This document shows, piece by piece, positions 12,392 to 23,987 of a DNA stretch of 64,000 nt. The stretch comes from Polytrichum commune (Eukaryota; Streptophyta; Polytrichopsida; Polytrichales; Polytrichaceae): NCBI GenBank assembly GCA_950295325.1, contig OX485803.1:64683554-64747553 (forward strand), given 5' to 3'. The notes below the pieces were generated by a model. The model saw only the letters and a program-made list of their open reading frames with translations, was not told where the DNA came from and did not search any database. How positions within the stretch are numbered: the first letter of the stretch is position 1; each line of letters begins with the position of its first letter. The position numbers and the translations under genes were made by a program.

Positions 12392-12913
12392 GGGCCACTC
12401 CACACACGAGACTGAGAGCCCGTGACCATCACACATCAAGCACTCTCATCGGTGGAAAAGGCGGAGCCGGTCCAAGTTCACTACTTCACACCACGCTCGA
12501 GGGACGAGCAGAGTATGTGAATGCAAGATGGATGTACAATCTACATGGATTCCTACATGGCATCGAATGGATCATGTGTTCATGGTCACTTGGACTATTT
12601 TCCAAACCCACCTCTTGGAGATACCCCCTCACACAAAACCATCAAGAGACCATGACACTCCGAACGCTCACAACCGTTGGTTTATTCAATCCTACCATGG
12701 CTGAGGACCCGCGTGAATAAAAATTCATCGAAATAGCATTCGGTTGAGGGCCCGCTCACATACGACTTCACACTACTACACTCGAGAGTCCGTGACCACA
12801 GTACATACGTGATTCTGGAAGTGCCTTGAGACGGGCCTTAAAACACTTTTTTTCTTTCGGTCGGTCACGGTCTCACGGTCACGGCTCGTTGGCGCTCGTG
12901 TGTGAAGTGGCCC
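12392..12913. mobile_element. MITE A, copy 1
   Basis: Ends are GGGCCACTCCACACACGAG and TGTGTGAAGTGGCCC in inverted orientation. The interior matches the copies at 26660 and 33081 over nearly its whole length (for example TGAATGCAAGATGGATGTA, CACAACCGTTGGTTTATTC). About 520 bp, non-coding. PIF/Harbinger-like by termini and by the TAA duplication at other copies. Confidence 0.85.
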
Positions 12914-13384
12914 TTACTCTGAACATGTGAGTATATTCCCGATATGCAAGAGGGAAATATATATATATATATATATATATCAGCTAAACATCATCATGAT
13001 CTGCAAAGCTAAACATGAATCTTAGAACAAGGCATAGTTTATTATATACTTGTTACAATGGAAATTCCTTGGAGCATATTCATGGCCCTTAACACAAAAT
13101 ATCTTCATCATGCCCGGCTCGTGAGAGAGCGCCACGGAATACATAGGTGACCTCATATTCCGCGTTGTAAAATTAGGTCACGTGATCCCACCTCTCCCTC
13201 GATATTAAACCCATTCTTAGGGTTCCAAATTGCCCATGAATGAATATGCTTGCTTTTGGAAGTTGTAAGCCCGTCGCCCTTCCCCTCATGTTATTAGTTT
13301 ATGGGAATCATCGTTTTATTGATGGAAAGTGGCATCTCGGGCAAGATCGGCGGTCGAGATTGAAGTGGTCGATCGGGTGTAGGA
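12914..13384. other. No gene recognised; (TA)n tract
   Basis: A TA dinucleotide run lies at about 12957-12980. The rest shows only short open frames. Confidence 0.4.
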
Positions 13385-13640
13385 AACTATGACCCTCGTA
13401 GATTTGTGGTTAGTTCAACTCAAGTGGGTATGTCTAGATTAAGTTTCAGGTTTATGAAGCTACTTCGAAGGTCAAACTATCTAGAAGGGAAAATTAAATA
13501 AATGAATGAATGAATGTTGTGATATAATTGGCTGCATTTTCACTTTGGGTAGTGTTGGTGGGGCCCGTCTTAAAGAGGGGATGTCTAGCCTTGACCATTG
13601 GTTACATGTAGGGATGGTATATCAGTTATATGATATTATG
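13385..13640. repeat. Dispersed repeat, copy 1 (copy 2 near 46495-46690)
   Basis: Shares TGGTTAG.TCA near the left and GATATAATTGGC.GCATTTTCAC then ATGTCTAGCCTTG/CATCTAGCCTTGGCC near the right with the second copy. The leading TGGTTAG could be a decayed tRNA-like A box, so a SINE is possible but unproven. A GAATGAAT simple tract lies in the middle. Confidence 0.45.
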
Positions 13641-15024
13641 TATATTTGTAGACAATTTGGCCTCATACTTAGTATGGACCCTTAGTTGCTCAAAGAAGGA
13701 CCCGTTTGAGATGAATTAACCACCCGTCTATGGGGGATGAAGTCTTTACTATACCACTTTACCTTGGTGATAGTGGCGGAGGCTTGGCTCAAAGAGGTGG
13801 GTGTCTAGCCATGGCTGTTGGTTGTATGTTGATATCTTTTGGATTTCTTTTGTTAGTTGAAGGTGCATTATGTAGATTGATATGAAATGTCGACGACTTG
13901 CCTAAAGTCTTGAACTTGAACCGGTTATATCTCAACCTCAACTGGCCCATCTCTAAATGGCAGTCGAATCTCACCATTCCTAGATTCAAATAATTTGGCT
14001 TGAGCTTCTTGGCATCTAAGTAAACTCATCCATGATGGATGAAGGGGTTACAACTAAAACCAAAAACCCTCTTATAAGGTTGAGAGCCCATCCATTTCAA
14101 TTTGAATCAATTGTAGATTAATTTAGGGTTTTCTGATGTCATTTTATGAAGATAAGTACATTTAAAAATACTCATTCTCATACTATTGATTAGTACGTTC
14201 CATTTTTACTTTCTTAACGGACAAGATTATGTAGACACCACAAACCCTTGGCCCATATTACTCGATCTTTTCCTACTTGATGTAACACTTCATTATCTAC
14301 TATGTAACAACAACTCACAAGAGTATATTGAACAAACATTTATGTTGCATACAATAAATTATATGGAAAATGATGAAAGTAAGTTGATTCAGCCAAAAAG
14401 AGGGGTTTGGAATTTGTGCAATGTTTTTCATAGATGGAGTAGAGGAAATGATGAGGATTGCAAGTTGTTCCCTGATTTGATTCCATGTAAATAATTAGTC
14501 ATATTCTCTCAAAGAGGCAAGTAAAGTCAACCCCCTTACTTGTATATTAGAGTCTCCTTAATTTGGTCATCAGAACATCGTACTTTGCATACAAATGCAC
14601 ACAAATTGTTTAACCAATGGCATCCAAAAGTGATCTCAAGCAGTGTGAAACAACACCTATTTGACCAATCACTACATCCTTTTCAGGCCACCACTTTTTT
14701 ACTTTACGATCAACCATTTTGGATCCACACAAGAACCATTCTACCCCTAGTCTAATGCACCAGCAACGATCATTCACCGTTTTCGGTTTTTCTACCTCAT
14801 GTGTATGGCTTAGGATTGTAACATCCATGTAAAAGGGCGTGATTTAAAAATTAATAAAAATTAATAAAAATTAATAAAAATTATTGCCCATTATAGGTTC
14901 ATGGTCAACCCGATATATAATGAGTGGATTCGATTAGGGCATTTGAATATTACGTTAGGGATAAAATCTACCCAAAACTGACAGTTCCATACTACAAAGG
15001 GTTCCCAACATTTTCACCTTCAAG
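13641..15024. other. No gene recognised; short AT tandem
   Basis: An 11-base unit (TTAATAAAAA-type) is repeated three times at about 14847-14882. A 102-codon frame at 14186-14494 shows no domain and is AT-driven. Confidence 0.45.
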
Positions 15025-15180
15025 ATAGATAGATAGAAACTCCGGTCCCTTTTTAGCAAGGGGTTGGCGTGAATAAAGTGTCCATTCGTAATGTCAATGA
15101 CCCGATGCCCACCGGACAAGGGGACATTGGGGCAATACTACTCTCCCCTTTCGAGGATGGGCACTATAGTGACACACCAT
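15025..15180 (+). repeat. Dispersed repeat Q, copy 1
   Basis: Matches the reverse complement of about 21785-21958: GAACTCC.GTCCC, then GTGTC..TTCGTA, ATTGGG..AATACTACT and GGGCACTATAGTGACAC. A GATA tract adjoins it. Possibly a SINE body or tail; no head was identified. Confidence 0.5.
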
Positions 15181-15209
15181 ACTAGTTCCTAGCTAGCCAC
15201 TGGTGCCTT

Positions 15210-15387
15210 GAAGATACCGGACATGGTATCCCCCCAAAGGGCTTTGAGGTACCCATACAACAAGGTCCAAGGACCCCCCCACCATAGTTGGATGGACTAA
15301 GGTGGTGAGCACCACGCCGGCATGGGGAATAGAACCCACAACCTCCTCACTGGGGGCCATGAGCCCTAACCACCAAGCCAAGGCCCT
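15210..15387 (-). mobile_element. tRNA-derived SINE with target duplication
   Basis: Read on the minus strand, the element starts GGGCCTTGGCTTGGTGGTTA, an A-box-like segment, followed by GGTTCTATTCCCC, a B-box-like segment about 30 nt downstream, as in a tRNA-type RNA polymerase III promoter. The nine bases TGGTGCCTT occur at 15201-15209 and 15388-15396 and form an exact target-site duplication. Body 178 bp, non-coding. The 3' end lacks a clear poly(A) or poly(T) tail. Mobilisation would have needed a LINE reverse transcriptase; no functional one is present here. Confidence 0.85.
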
Positions 15388-15469
15388 TGGTGCCTTTTCA
15401 CCTTCAACTTACTATATGGGTGCCACGAGTCTTAGGCATCCCTAACTCTTTGAAACATTATGATAAGTA

Positions 15470-15807
15470 CACTAAATAGGTAGATTAGTGTTGGAAACAC
15501 TAATAGTCGACGAAAACGCTAACTGTAAATTGTCTCTATAGTGTTAGAACACTAAATGTCAACTCTAACACTATTTGTACCAAGTAGTAACTTTAAATAT
15601 TTACATGAGCGCATTTAGTGTTAGATGATATTTTGTAAATCTTGGAATGAAGAATTGAAGGAAGAAGAATATGAGAACCTCGTAAAAGGTATAATTTGTT
15701 CAAACCCTATTCAAACATTAATTGTAATATCAGTTGAAAATTAGTGTTTTAGGTAACTATTGCATCTAACACTAATCTTCATCTAACACTAATCTACCTA
15801 TTTAGTG
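15470..15807. mobile_element. MITE L with CACTA-type ends
   Basis: Perfect inverted termini of about 23 bp, CACTAAATAGGTAGATTAGT on each side, with TA directly outside both ends. The interior is AT-rich and repeats TAGTGTTAG-type motifs. The termini resemble CACTA elements, but the TA flanks would also fit a mariner-type duplication. Confidence 0.8.
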
Positions 15808-15984
15808 TAGTGTTGTCATGTGAGTTTATGTTATTGATCACTAGTTACACCAAGTATCACAATTTCATGTGAGAAACATATATAATAGAAAATGAGCGAG
15901 TGATGTAGAAACTAATAGACTAATGTGAGTCATACCATATTCAAATCATGTAAGGTAGGTGGGCCTTAAATGGCTACTTTTTTC

Positions 15985-16150
15985 TAGGATGCCACTTCTC
16001 CAAGGACGCGAAACATACAATTAGTACAAGATGGTAGCGAATCCAAATCAAGGATGTAGCCACTTTCCTCATAAGTTCTGGAGTTCATTTGAGTATCTTT
16101 TTCAATATCAAAATGAAGATTATTGTGCTCATTAGATGGTCATACACCCC
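15985..16150. repeat. Dispersed repeat R, copy 1
   Basis: Shares CAATTAGTACAAGATG, GGAGTTCATTTGAGTATC, TCAATATCAAA and ATGGTCAT with copies near 28990 and 29900. It ends at a C12 run at about 16147. Confidence 0.6.
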
Positions 16151-17484
16151 CCCCCCCCCGGGAAATTAATGTTGATTATTGAGCTAGAATGGTTATCATA
16201 TTTTGAGCACACAATTCGATATGTTGTTAACACATGTCTTTTTAATATCCAATCTAGGTGTCCTCATAAGTAAGGTAACCAAACAAGGGTTGTCTAGAAC
16301 ATTCTATGGTTCCCTTCAATGAGTGGATGTCGTGAAGGATAACCCAAGCTTGATCCAATGTGGATCAAATATCCATTGCCACGAGATGTGGATGATTTTC
16401 ATCACCCCACATATGATGACTAGGACTCCACCACTCAAATTAATGTATTACGAATATTGAAATATATTCACTATGTAAGGCACGCGGCCCTGTCAATTTG
16501 GTCCATTGGATGAGGTCGGGAATTATGTTATCCGGTTAGCAATTGCGAGTCACCGAGACCGTCCTTTCAAGATCTTGAATTGGAGTTGAGATGCAATACT
16601 TATAAAATATCAAGATGAAGATTTTTTTATTTTTTTAAAATAAAATCTTCTTCTTTAAAGAAACACATAAAGTAATAGACTTTTCCAAATACGGTAGCAT
16701 TGAACTTAGAATGGTATCTATATGGTGAGTGCATAATCCAATCTTATTGTGACACGTGTCTTTCAAGTGATGCAACCATCTTCCTAAACGAACACTTCTA
16801 ACAATGTTCTAAGAGTATAGGACACTTCTAACATGCCACGTTGTTGATTGGAATAGCTAGAATGTCAATGCTTTATTGTAGATAAGAAAAAGATCAAAAC
16901 CTCTTGGAGATGATGGTAATAGGTTCTTTTACGTTACGTAATTGTGCCCAACGATTTTAATTTTAATTTTTTTTCCCCCACCCGAGGGTTGATGCCACAT
17001 CCTCGCCACATCAAATGTTGGGGTGTCACTCCTTGACCCAAAAACCAAAACTTTGAGAAGTTTACGTTTGTGTATTCTCCAATCCAAATTGGAATGGAAT
17101 TCATGGAAGCCAAAAAGCTGGAGTATGTCATAACCTACACACATGTGGCTCGGACTTCGATGGCCGAGTTGTGATGATGTGGCGCAGCAAATGGCTGATG
17201 TGGCAGGTGACTGTGCAGCCACTCCTCCACAAGGACCCGGCCCGTGCTTTGTTGGCGCCACATCCCCAGCCACATGTTCCCGATTTGGCAACTTATTATT
17301 ATTATTACTCCAACCACCATAAGGGGACTTTGGCTTTTGCTTTATTTGGCTCACGGATCGTGGTTGAGAGCCGTTTTCTTAATTCACTTTGGCGTTTGTA
17401 TCACACGATTGGAATCACGAGGGGTGAGGAGTCACCAAGTGGCCAATTTCGAGCAAGAAACTTGGGCACGATGGGAAATGGTAA
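16151..17484. other. No gene recognised
   Basis: Overlapping open frames at 16929-17626 on both strands are mutual shadows with low-complexity AAT/ATT runs and no domains. Confidence 0.4.
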
Positions 17485-17585
17485 CACTAGTAGAAAACAA
17501 ATATGCAGTCGTTTAGGGACTGCAGATCAGGCTAGTCAAAAGAATTACAGTCGATTTCGGCTGCGGTTCTCTTTGACATGGTTTT
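17485..17585 (+). mobile_element. CACTA (En/Spm)-like left terminus
   Basis: CACTAGTAGAAAACAA follows a TAA triplet at 17482-17484. It is then followed by repeated GCAGTCG/ACTGCAG/CAGTCGATTTCGGCTG motifs, the subterminal arrangement usual for plant CACTA elements. No matching right terminus was found within the window, so the element is truncated or its end is diverged. GGCTAATTGCC-type motifs at 20320-20960 could belong to an element interior. Confidence 0.55.
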
Positions 17586-18375
17586 TATTTTTTTATTATT
17601 GGTGTGATGAGGAGTGTGGAAGTTAACCCCTAGCTTTGGGTTGGTGAATGATTCCATTCTTACATTAATCCCACCTTATTTCTTCGTCCACAATCGAAAT
17701 CACTAAAAACGTCGAGCCAACATGGATGTCTATTCATAGACACTTGAGCCATGCAATTTGAAGGTGATTAGAATGTGGGGAAAAGTGTCAAAGTGGGAAG
17801 TGGTCATGTTTTTGTTATGTTGAGAATTTACGTGAGGGTTTTGACTCCAATCAATGGTTGCTACTCCAATGCAAATTTTGCATGAACAATGTTGATGTTT
17901 AGCTTGGTCGAAGTGTTTTTTTTTTAATTTTTTAATTTTCATGTAATAACCGCCTTTGTGCTTACATTGACCGTTCATTGGTCGTGTTTCTTAATCGGAC
18001 ACCTATACATGATTGGTGTCTAATTAGATTAAGGATCAAAGAATAAACACCATAAAGAATTCCCTTTTAGACGAGATTGGAATACATCTTTGATTAATAT
18101 TTACTACCCCACATTCAACAATGAACACACTTGGGAGGACCTATGTACTCAATTAACAAGAATCAACAAACATGCAATACTCACAACCATGACTGAATCA
18201 TGGGAAATCTAATTCCTAATGTGGTTCTTGTTGATGTTTCATCATAGATTTGTTAAAGTAGCAAAAAATTCAAGACATACATTTGATCACTAGAAAATGG
18301 AGAAATAAAATAAAATAAAATAAATCACTTAACACCCGCATACCTTATATCAATGAGGCCAAAACCGTATTTTCT

Positions 18376-18571
18376 GCATACGATCGTACCTCGTCAATTT
18401 ATAAACTTGACTTTGTAGATTTGTGGTTGATTCATCTAAACGACTTCGATTCATCAATTTGGGTCTTTGAAGCTAATTCCAGTGTCAAATCAACCAAAAC
18501 AATCAATCCCCAACTTGAATTATTTTAAAATATTTTTAATTAAGATGAATACAAGGTACGCTCGTATGCGA
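18376..18571. mobile_element. MITE H, copy 1
   Basis: Inverted ends GCATACGATCGTACCT and GGTACGCTCGTATGC. The interior is the reverse complement of parts of the copy at 62471-62754 (TTTGACACTG.AATT.GCTTCAAAGACCC). Non-coding. Confidence 0.65.
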
Positions 18572-19645
18572 TCATATCTTCTCACTCATGGAGAGTGGGG
18601 CTTCTCCATCATTCATAATGTCATTGTGGTTGTGATATTCCAACTATAAGTTCTATGAATTTAGCTCCCTTTTTGGGTAGGAGTTGCAATGTTTAAGTTG
18701 TACTTGAGTTTGGGACTACCATTATGATATAGACCCACGTTAGTTTCAATCACTTGTTGATATGGAACTTAAGTATCACTAGTTTGGACACATGTCATCC
18801 CGTCATGATTGCGTAATGGATGAAATGTAGCTTTGAAATGGAGGAGATGATCGTTTTTATAACAAATGGCATACACAACTGATATGTCATTGAAACATTA
18901 GATCCAATTTTCCTTTCCAACAAAAAATAGTTAAATAATTTGAATAGATAGCTCATCGCAAAAGAGATTCAAAATAACACAAATTATTGGGTTTTGTTAT
19001 GTGCTACTGGGTCCAATGAAGGGATAAATGTTATTGAGAGAAAGAAGTTCCATGAAAAAAAAATACAACATGTATACTTAATCATGGTTGCAAACCATAC
19101 ACCATTTCCAATCTTACACGTTTTATGTGACTCGCCTTGCATTCTATTCATGGTCATGGGAAATACACATGAAATAGTTGATTCAAAATGTCGAAATAAA
19201 GTTCAGGGGGTCCAAAATATGCATGGAATGAAGACAAAAGCTTGCCAACACAAGGATCATTCTAAGCAAATGGAACCTCTAAGATGCCTATTTGATTCTT
19301 GTGAGGTCCATTCGTGTGTGTATAAACCATGTTTTGGAGCCAAATTTCGCAAACATGTGATCGTACAACCAATTTCCAAGTCCAACATTGCCAACGATTG
19401 ACCCAACAATTACTTTGAAGTGTCTTGTTGGGTAAGAACCACAAGTAATCGCACCAAACTCAACGCAATCAAATACGAAAAAAACACAATCGAAAATCTT
19501 CTTAGAAGTTTATTTATGTTAATGGAATCAACATGCTTCACATGGCGGTTCTTCGTCTCTCACATGATTTGAATGATGAGTCATCGGGTGTCCAAATTGA
19601 ACCATGAGCTTAGCATGATAGGAGGCATCCATAAGATGTGTTTAA
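18572..19645. other. No gene recognised
   Basis: A 135-codon plus-strand frame at 18994-19401 has no recognisable domain and is not supported by splice or context evidence. Confidence 0.4.
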
Positions 19646-20159
19646 GGGCCACTTCACACACGAGCCAAGAGCCGTGACCATGAAATTGTGAGAGCCCAAA
19701 AGAAAGTGTCCAAAGGTTGTCATGAGACACCTCCAAAATCATGTGGTGTGGTCACGGATCCTCAAGTGTCGTGTGAAGTCATATGTGACCAGGTCCTCCT
19801 CAACCAAATGCTAATTCAATGAATTCCTATTCATGCGGGTCCTCACACATGATAAAATAAAATAAAATAAACCAATGGTTGTGAGCGTTCGGAGTGCCAT
19901 GGTCTCCCGGTTTTGTGTTAGGCCTACCTCCAAGAGGTGGTGTTTGGAAATAGTCCAAGTGACCATGAAACGTGATCCATTTGATGCCATGTAGGAATCC
20001 ATGTAGACTTTACACCCACCTTGCATTCACATATATACTCCGTTGGTCCCTCAAGAGTAGTGTGAAGTAGCGAACTTGGACCGGCTCCGCCTTTTCCACC
20101 AATGAGAGTGCTTGAAGTGTAATGGTCACGGGCTCTCAGTCTCGTGTGTGAAGTGGCCC
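19646..20159. mobile_element. MITE A, copy 2 (inverted)
   Basis: GGGCCACTTCACACACGAG and CTCGTGTGTGAAGTGGCCC are perfect inverted ends. TAA occurs at 19643-19645 and 20160-20162 as a three-base target duplication, typical of PIF/Harbinger (Tourist-like) MITEs. Length 514 bp. Confidence 0.92.
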
Positions 20160-20960
20160 TAAGTGAGGTCTTGCATGCTCAAAAGGGCATCAAATTTATC
20201 ATGTTTTCTACACAAATCCATCCCGGAAAACCAATACCCTCCAAATGGCTTCTTCGTTTCAAAGTGACGTGTAGTGGATGTGGTGGCCAGAGTTCGGGAA
20301 GTTTTTGAAGCCTTATTAGTGGCTAATTGCCAGTAGTTGCTACAAAGGGTCGGATTTTTCCCAATTTACATCGGCAAGAGCCGGTCTTTTGTAAAATCAA
20401 TTGGCCAATTGCCTATATTTTCATATTTTCATTGGCCAATATCCAATTAAATGGAATTCATATCGGCACTAATTGTTTAAAAAATGTATGAAAAGTTATT
20501 AGAAATCATTTCTTAGTACAAAATCTTGAATAAGTGAAAAGAAAGGCATGTTCAAAACTTTAAATTTGAAGAGTTAATATCCTTGGCAGGAATTGAACCT
20601 AGCAATGCCTTCACCGCTTGAAGGCCAAGGGTCCCCCAATTCTTCATAGAAGCAATTGGATTTGGTCATGGGAAGGTTGCATAATTCAAAAAGTTTAAGG
20701 TTTAGGGTACTTCCTCAAGTGCATCATCAGATGCCCCAGACAAATAGCGCTTTGGATGCTTCCGGCTGAAATACAGTAACTCACAAGAAAAATCGGCTAC
20801 ATTTCCGGGACATTTTTTGGTCCATCGGCTAATTGCCGGAGAATTGAAATTACAGTCGGATTGCCATCCGATGGTTGGAAATTTGGACCGGTCATGAGGG
20901 GAAATCCATCGGCTGATAATGAACTAGTCGTCGGTTTTCCCCGACCATAGGTGGTGGCTC
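20160..20960. other. GGCTAATTGCC-rich block with a tRNA-like segment
   Basis: Motifs of the type CGGCTAATTGCCGG, ATCGGCTGA and GTCGGTTTTCCCCGAC recur at 20320-20960, often palindromic. They resemble subterminal repeats of a CACTA-type transposon. On the minus strand at about 20640-20590 a GGTTCAATTCC B-box-like sequence follows AAGCGGTGAAGGC, so a decayed tRNA or SINE head is possible. No gene is seen. Confidence 0.4.
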
Positions 20961-21784
20961 AATCAAGAGTTCTACAAATTTAGCTTCCATTTATTCTGCA
21001 CGATTTGCAACTCTTTGTACGTGAGTTTGGGACTAAGTACCATTATTAAAGAGTTCCGTGGTAGTTTCAAACACTTTGTTAAGATGGAATGCAAGTACAA
21101 TCATAAATATACCCATGTACTTGTGCTTGATTCTATAAATTTTTGGGATACAATAGGACCGACATGTGGCAAGATGTCAAGGATGTTTTAACTAGCACTC
21201 TATGATATTGAGGAAAATCAACATGGTCCTCTATAATTTTGAAGCCCAACAGTAAACCCAAGTTTAAAAGGGAAGAGAAACTACAATTCGCAATAACATA
21301 TATGTAATCATCCCTAGGAGTGATGATATTTGTGAAAGCAATTCATGTAAAGTGGGCAATAATAACTTGTTTCGTTACTTGACCTTGTTCTTTGGGTTGG
21401 CAAAAAGTACTCAGGGTTTTAGAATTTTTGGTCACATGAGGTTACCATTTGAATCTCACACAAGAATTATAATCGAATACAAGAAATGCTGAGCCAAATT
21501 ACCTTGTACGAGTTGTTTTGTTCAAATGATTGCTATGAAAATATAGTAGAAAAATAAAAATAAAAATCTTGCATCAAAATTTCATTGAAGGCTATGTCAC
21601 ACATACTAGCATGTTGGGGATAGAATTGGGTGCTAAATCATCAAAATATCAATTTACACCTCATTTATATTCAAAGATGTCAAAACATTGATGAACAATA
21701 AAATGACGTATTATGGACCCGTGTATGCAAGCATGACAATTTCCATGGAATCCTCTTTCAACTCATAGTCACGTTATATACGAG
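20961..21784. other. No gene recognised
   Basis: AT-rich, short frames only. Confidence 0.4.
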
Positions 21785-21958
21785 TCAGCAGCCACACCAC
21801 ATGTGTCACTAACATAGTGTCTACTCCCTGCAAAGGGTGAAGTAGTATTACACCCAACGCCGTTACCATGGGGTATGGCCAAGGATGTTCTACGAACAGA
21901 CACTCTAGTCACTCCGGCCCCCTAATGGGGACTGGAGTTCTTCTTCTTTTATATACGA
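21785..21958 (-). repeat. Dispersed repeat Q, copy 2
   Basis: Reverse complement of the copy at 15025-15180. On this strand it starts AAGAAGAAGAACTCCAGTCC and ends near TTAGTGACACATGTGG. Confidence 0.5.
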
Positions 21959-22592
21959 GTTGATAGGGAGAGAAACCTCATGCCAATTGTTGCCGGGTAA
22001 AAAGGAAAGCATACGGACTCTAATGTTATGTCATGTGGCATGTTCCAATTCGCATAGCAAGTCCAACAATACATGTTCAATTAATTTTTGAGGTTGGAGC
22101 TACTAATAATGCTTCATAAACACTAATATATTTTTCTCTCAGTGTTCAAGAATCAAGCATGCCATTACTTGCCAATTGTTGAGAGATTTCAAGAAAAATA
22201 AAAAATAAAAAGTTTGTATATAATCAAGACTACACCTCCCTTCCGTAAGCTAATAGTTTACTACACTAAACTATGATATTTAGTGTCATATGGTATTTAA
22301 TATCACCATGGTAACTTTTTGGATGACGCTTCTCACGAACAAGTGAACGAATACTTGTCATGGATGATGGATGAGTTCATCCATTGGCCAAAACCCTACC
22401 TCCTATTGTCAACAACTGGTGATGAAATATTGTCGTGGGTGATTGAAATTCGGATGAAAAATCAGTTGGTAAGTGACTGTAATTGCAACACTTTAAATTT
22501 ATAATCCCCCAAAAAAACAATTTTACAAGGAATGACAAATAATGTTGGGTTAACATTTAGTGTTAGTGACGCTATACACCAGTTTACAATTA

Positions 22593-23091
22593 CAGTAATC
22601 TCCCGCTTAGGTACGCACCCACTTAAGTACGCATCCCGGTTAAGTGCGCAATTTTTTTGACAAAAATCAGGGTTCATACTTTATTGTTTGAGCATGTCAT
22701 GCAGAGTTATTTGTTGCGAATGCATGCATTTTTGTTCCGCTTGACATTCAATGTCAAGTTGATAATGTTCCGCTGAAACGTCACAAACGATCGTCACAAT
22801 TCATCATACATCTATGTAGCTTCCATTTGAACATCGGAGTAAAGCAAGTGGCCGTCGATGTTGAGGACACTGCTGTGTAGAGCTTCAAAGCCTTTGAAAT
22901 CGGTAGCACTTTCATATTCAACCAATGTCTCGATAGGTTGGATTTTGGATTTTGCCTAAGGTTTCATCCGTTCCCATTGCGATTCATCGCATCAGAGGGT
23001 CTAGAAACAATATGAGTAAAGTACACACCTACCAACTAAGTGCGCACCAACAAGTATGATTCAAAGTGCGTACTTAAGCAGGAGACTACTG
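22593..23091. mobile_element. pogo/mariner-like MITE F
   Basis: Ends are CAGTAATCTCCCGCTTAGGT and (reverse complement) CAGTAGTCTCCTGCTTAAGT, with TA at 22591-22592 and 23092-23093. Several GTACGCA/GTGCGCA subterminal repeats follow each end. Size 499 bp. CAGT...ACTG ends with a TA duplication are typical of plant Emigrant/pogo-type MITEs. Confidence 0.88.
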
Positions 23092-23550
23092 TAGTATTAA
23101 GCAAGACAGCTAGAATGGGTGACACCAAATATCCCATTTAGTGTACCATCGGCAAGCAACCCACTTGGAGTTCATCCCCCGGTTATTGCATGACGTGAAG
23201 AAAACACGACACAATTCCCATTTTTTGGAAAGGTAGTTGGTCCTTGAAGTGTCGGCCTACATGGTTTTATGTCCATCTTTGTCGAATCATTGAAGGAAGG
23301 GGAGGGGGTAATGGAGATTTTGCGTGGCTTAGAATATCCACATTGGCATGTTGTGGCACCCATACATGAATCGAAAAAGAAGAAGACGACGAAGGAAACG
23401 TGGTTAAATGCATGATGCCACAACGACCATGTGAAGACAACCTCTCACTACCTTATCATTTGCCCTCCCATAGGGACACACTAAAGCTTTTATAACTCGA
23501 GGAGAGGTGACTAGGTGCTTCCCTTCTATCCCTTTTGTGTAAGCAATCAA

Positions 23551-23729
23551 CATAACATTATTTAGCAATGTGCGTTTGTGTATCTGGGCCTTGAGAATAT
23601 AACCATGGGACGTCCCAACCTAATGCAAGGAAACTTAGATTAAGTCTGGATCTGCACTCAGTTGGGGCATCCCCTGGTTATATCTTCAAGGCCCACATGC
23701 ACAAATGCACACTGCTTATTAATGTTATG
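23551..23729. repeat. Foldback family FB, copy 1
   Basis: Arms 23551-23619 and 23661-23729 (69 bp each) are inverted copies with 11 mismatches, around a loop of 41 nt. The outer ends read CATAACATTA. Shared outer sequence links it to the hairpins at 23841, 28917 and 57064. Confidence 0.88.
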
Positions 23730-23840
23730 AAGTTCCTACCGTGTCTCCAAGAGTAGCTTAGTGCACTAAATATTGTATTATGTGTCACCAATTCTATATT
23801 GCTCAATCTTACTTGTGAACCGTCCGTGTCGTGTCACCAA

Positions 23841-23987
23841 CATAACATTGTTCGGATCCATAATAGTGTTTTGTGGGACTAACAATATTATGTGGAATAT
23901 TCCCCACATTCAGACTGAATGTGGGGAATATTCTACATAATAGTGTTAGTCCCACAAAACACTATTATGGATCTGAATAATGCTATG
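23841..23987. repeat. Foldback family FB, copy 2: near-perfect 73-bp palindrome
   Basis: Arms 23841-23913 and 23915-23987 match with only five mismatches and a single-base spacer at 23914. The whole 147-bp element is one hairpin. Blocks GATCCATAATAGTGTTTTGT and GGAATATTCCCCACATTCAG recur in the copy at 57064. No coding capacity. Confidence 0.95.

Noticed and set aside
18994-19401. 135-codon plus-strand open frame, Cys/His-containing
   Set aside because: The Cys and His spacing fits no zinc-binding pattern I know, and there is no splice or family support.
20590-20640. Possible tRNA gene on the minus strand
   Set aside because: Only a B-box-like GGTTCAATTCC and a weak A-box match are present. 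A full cloverleaf could not be drawn, so it is noted only as a tRNA-like segment.
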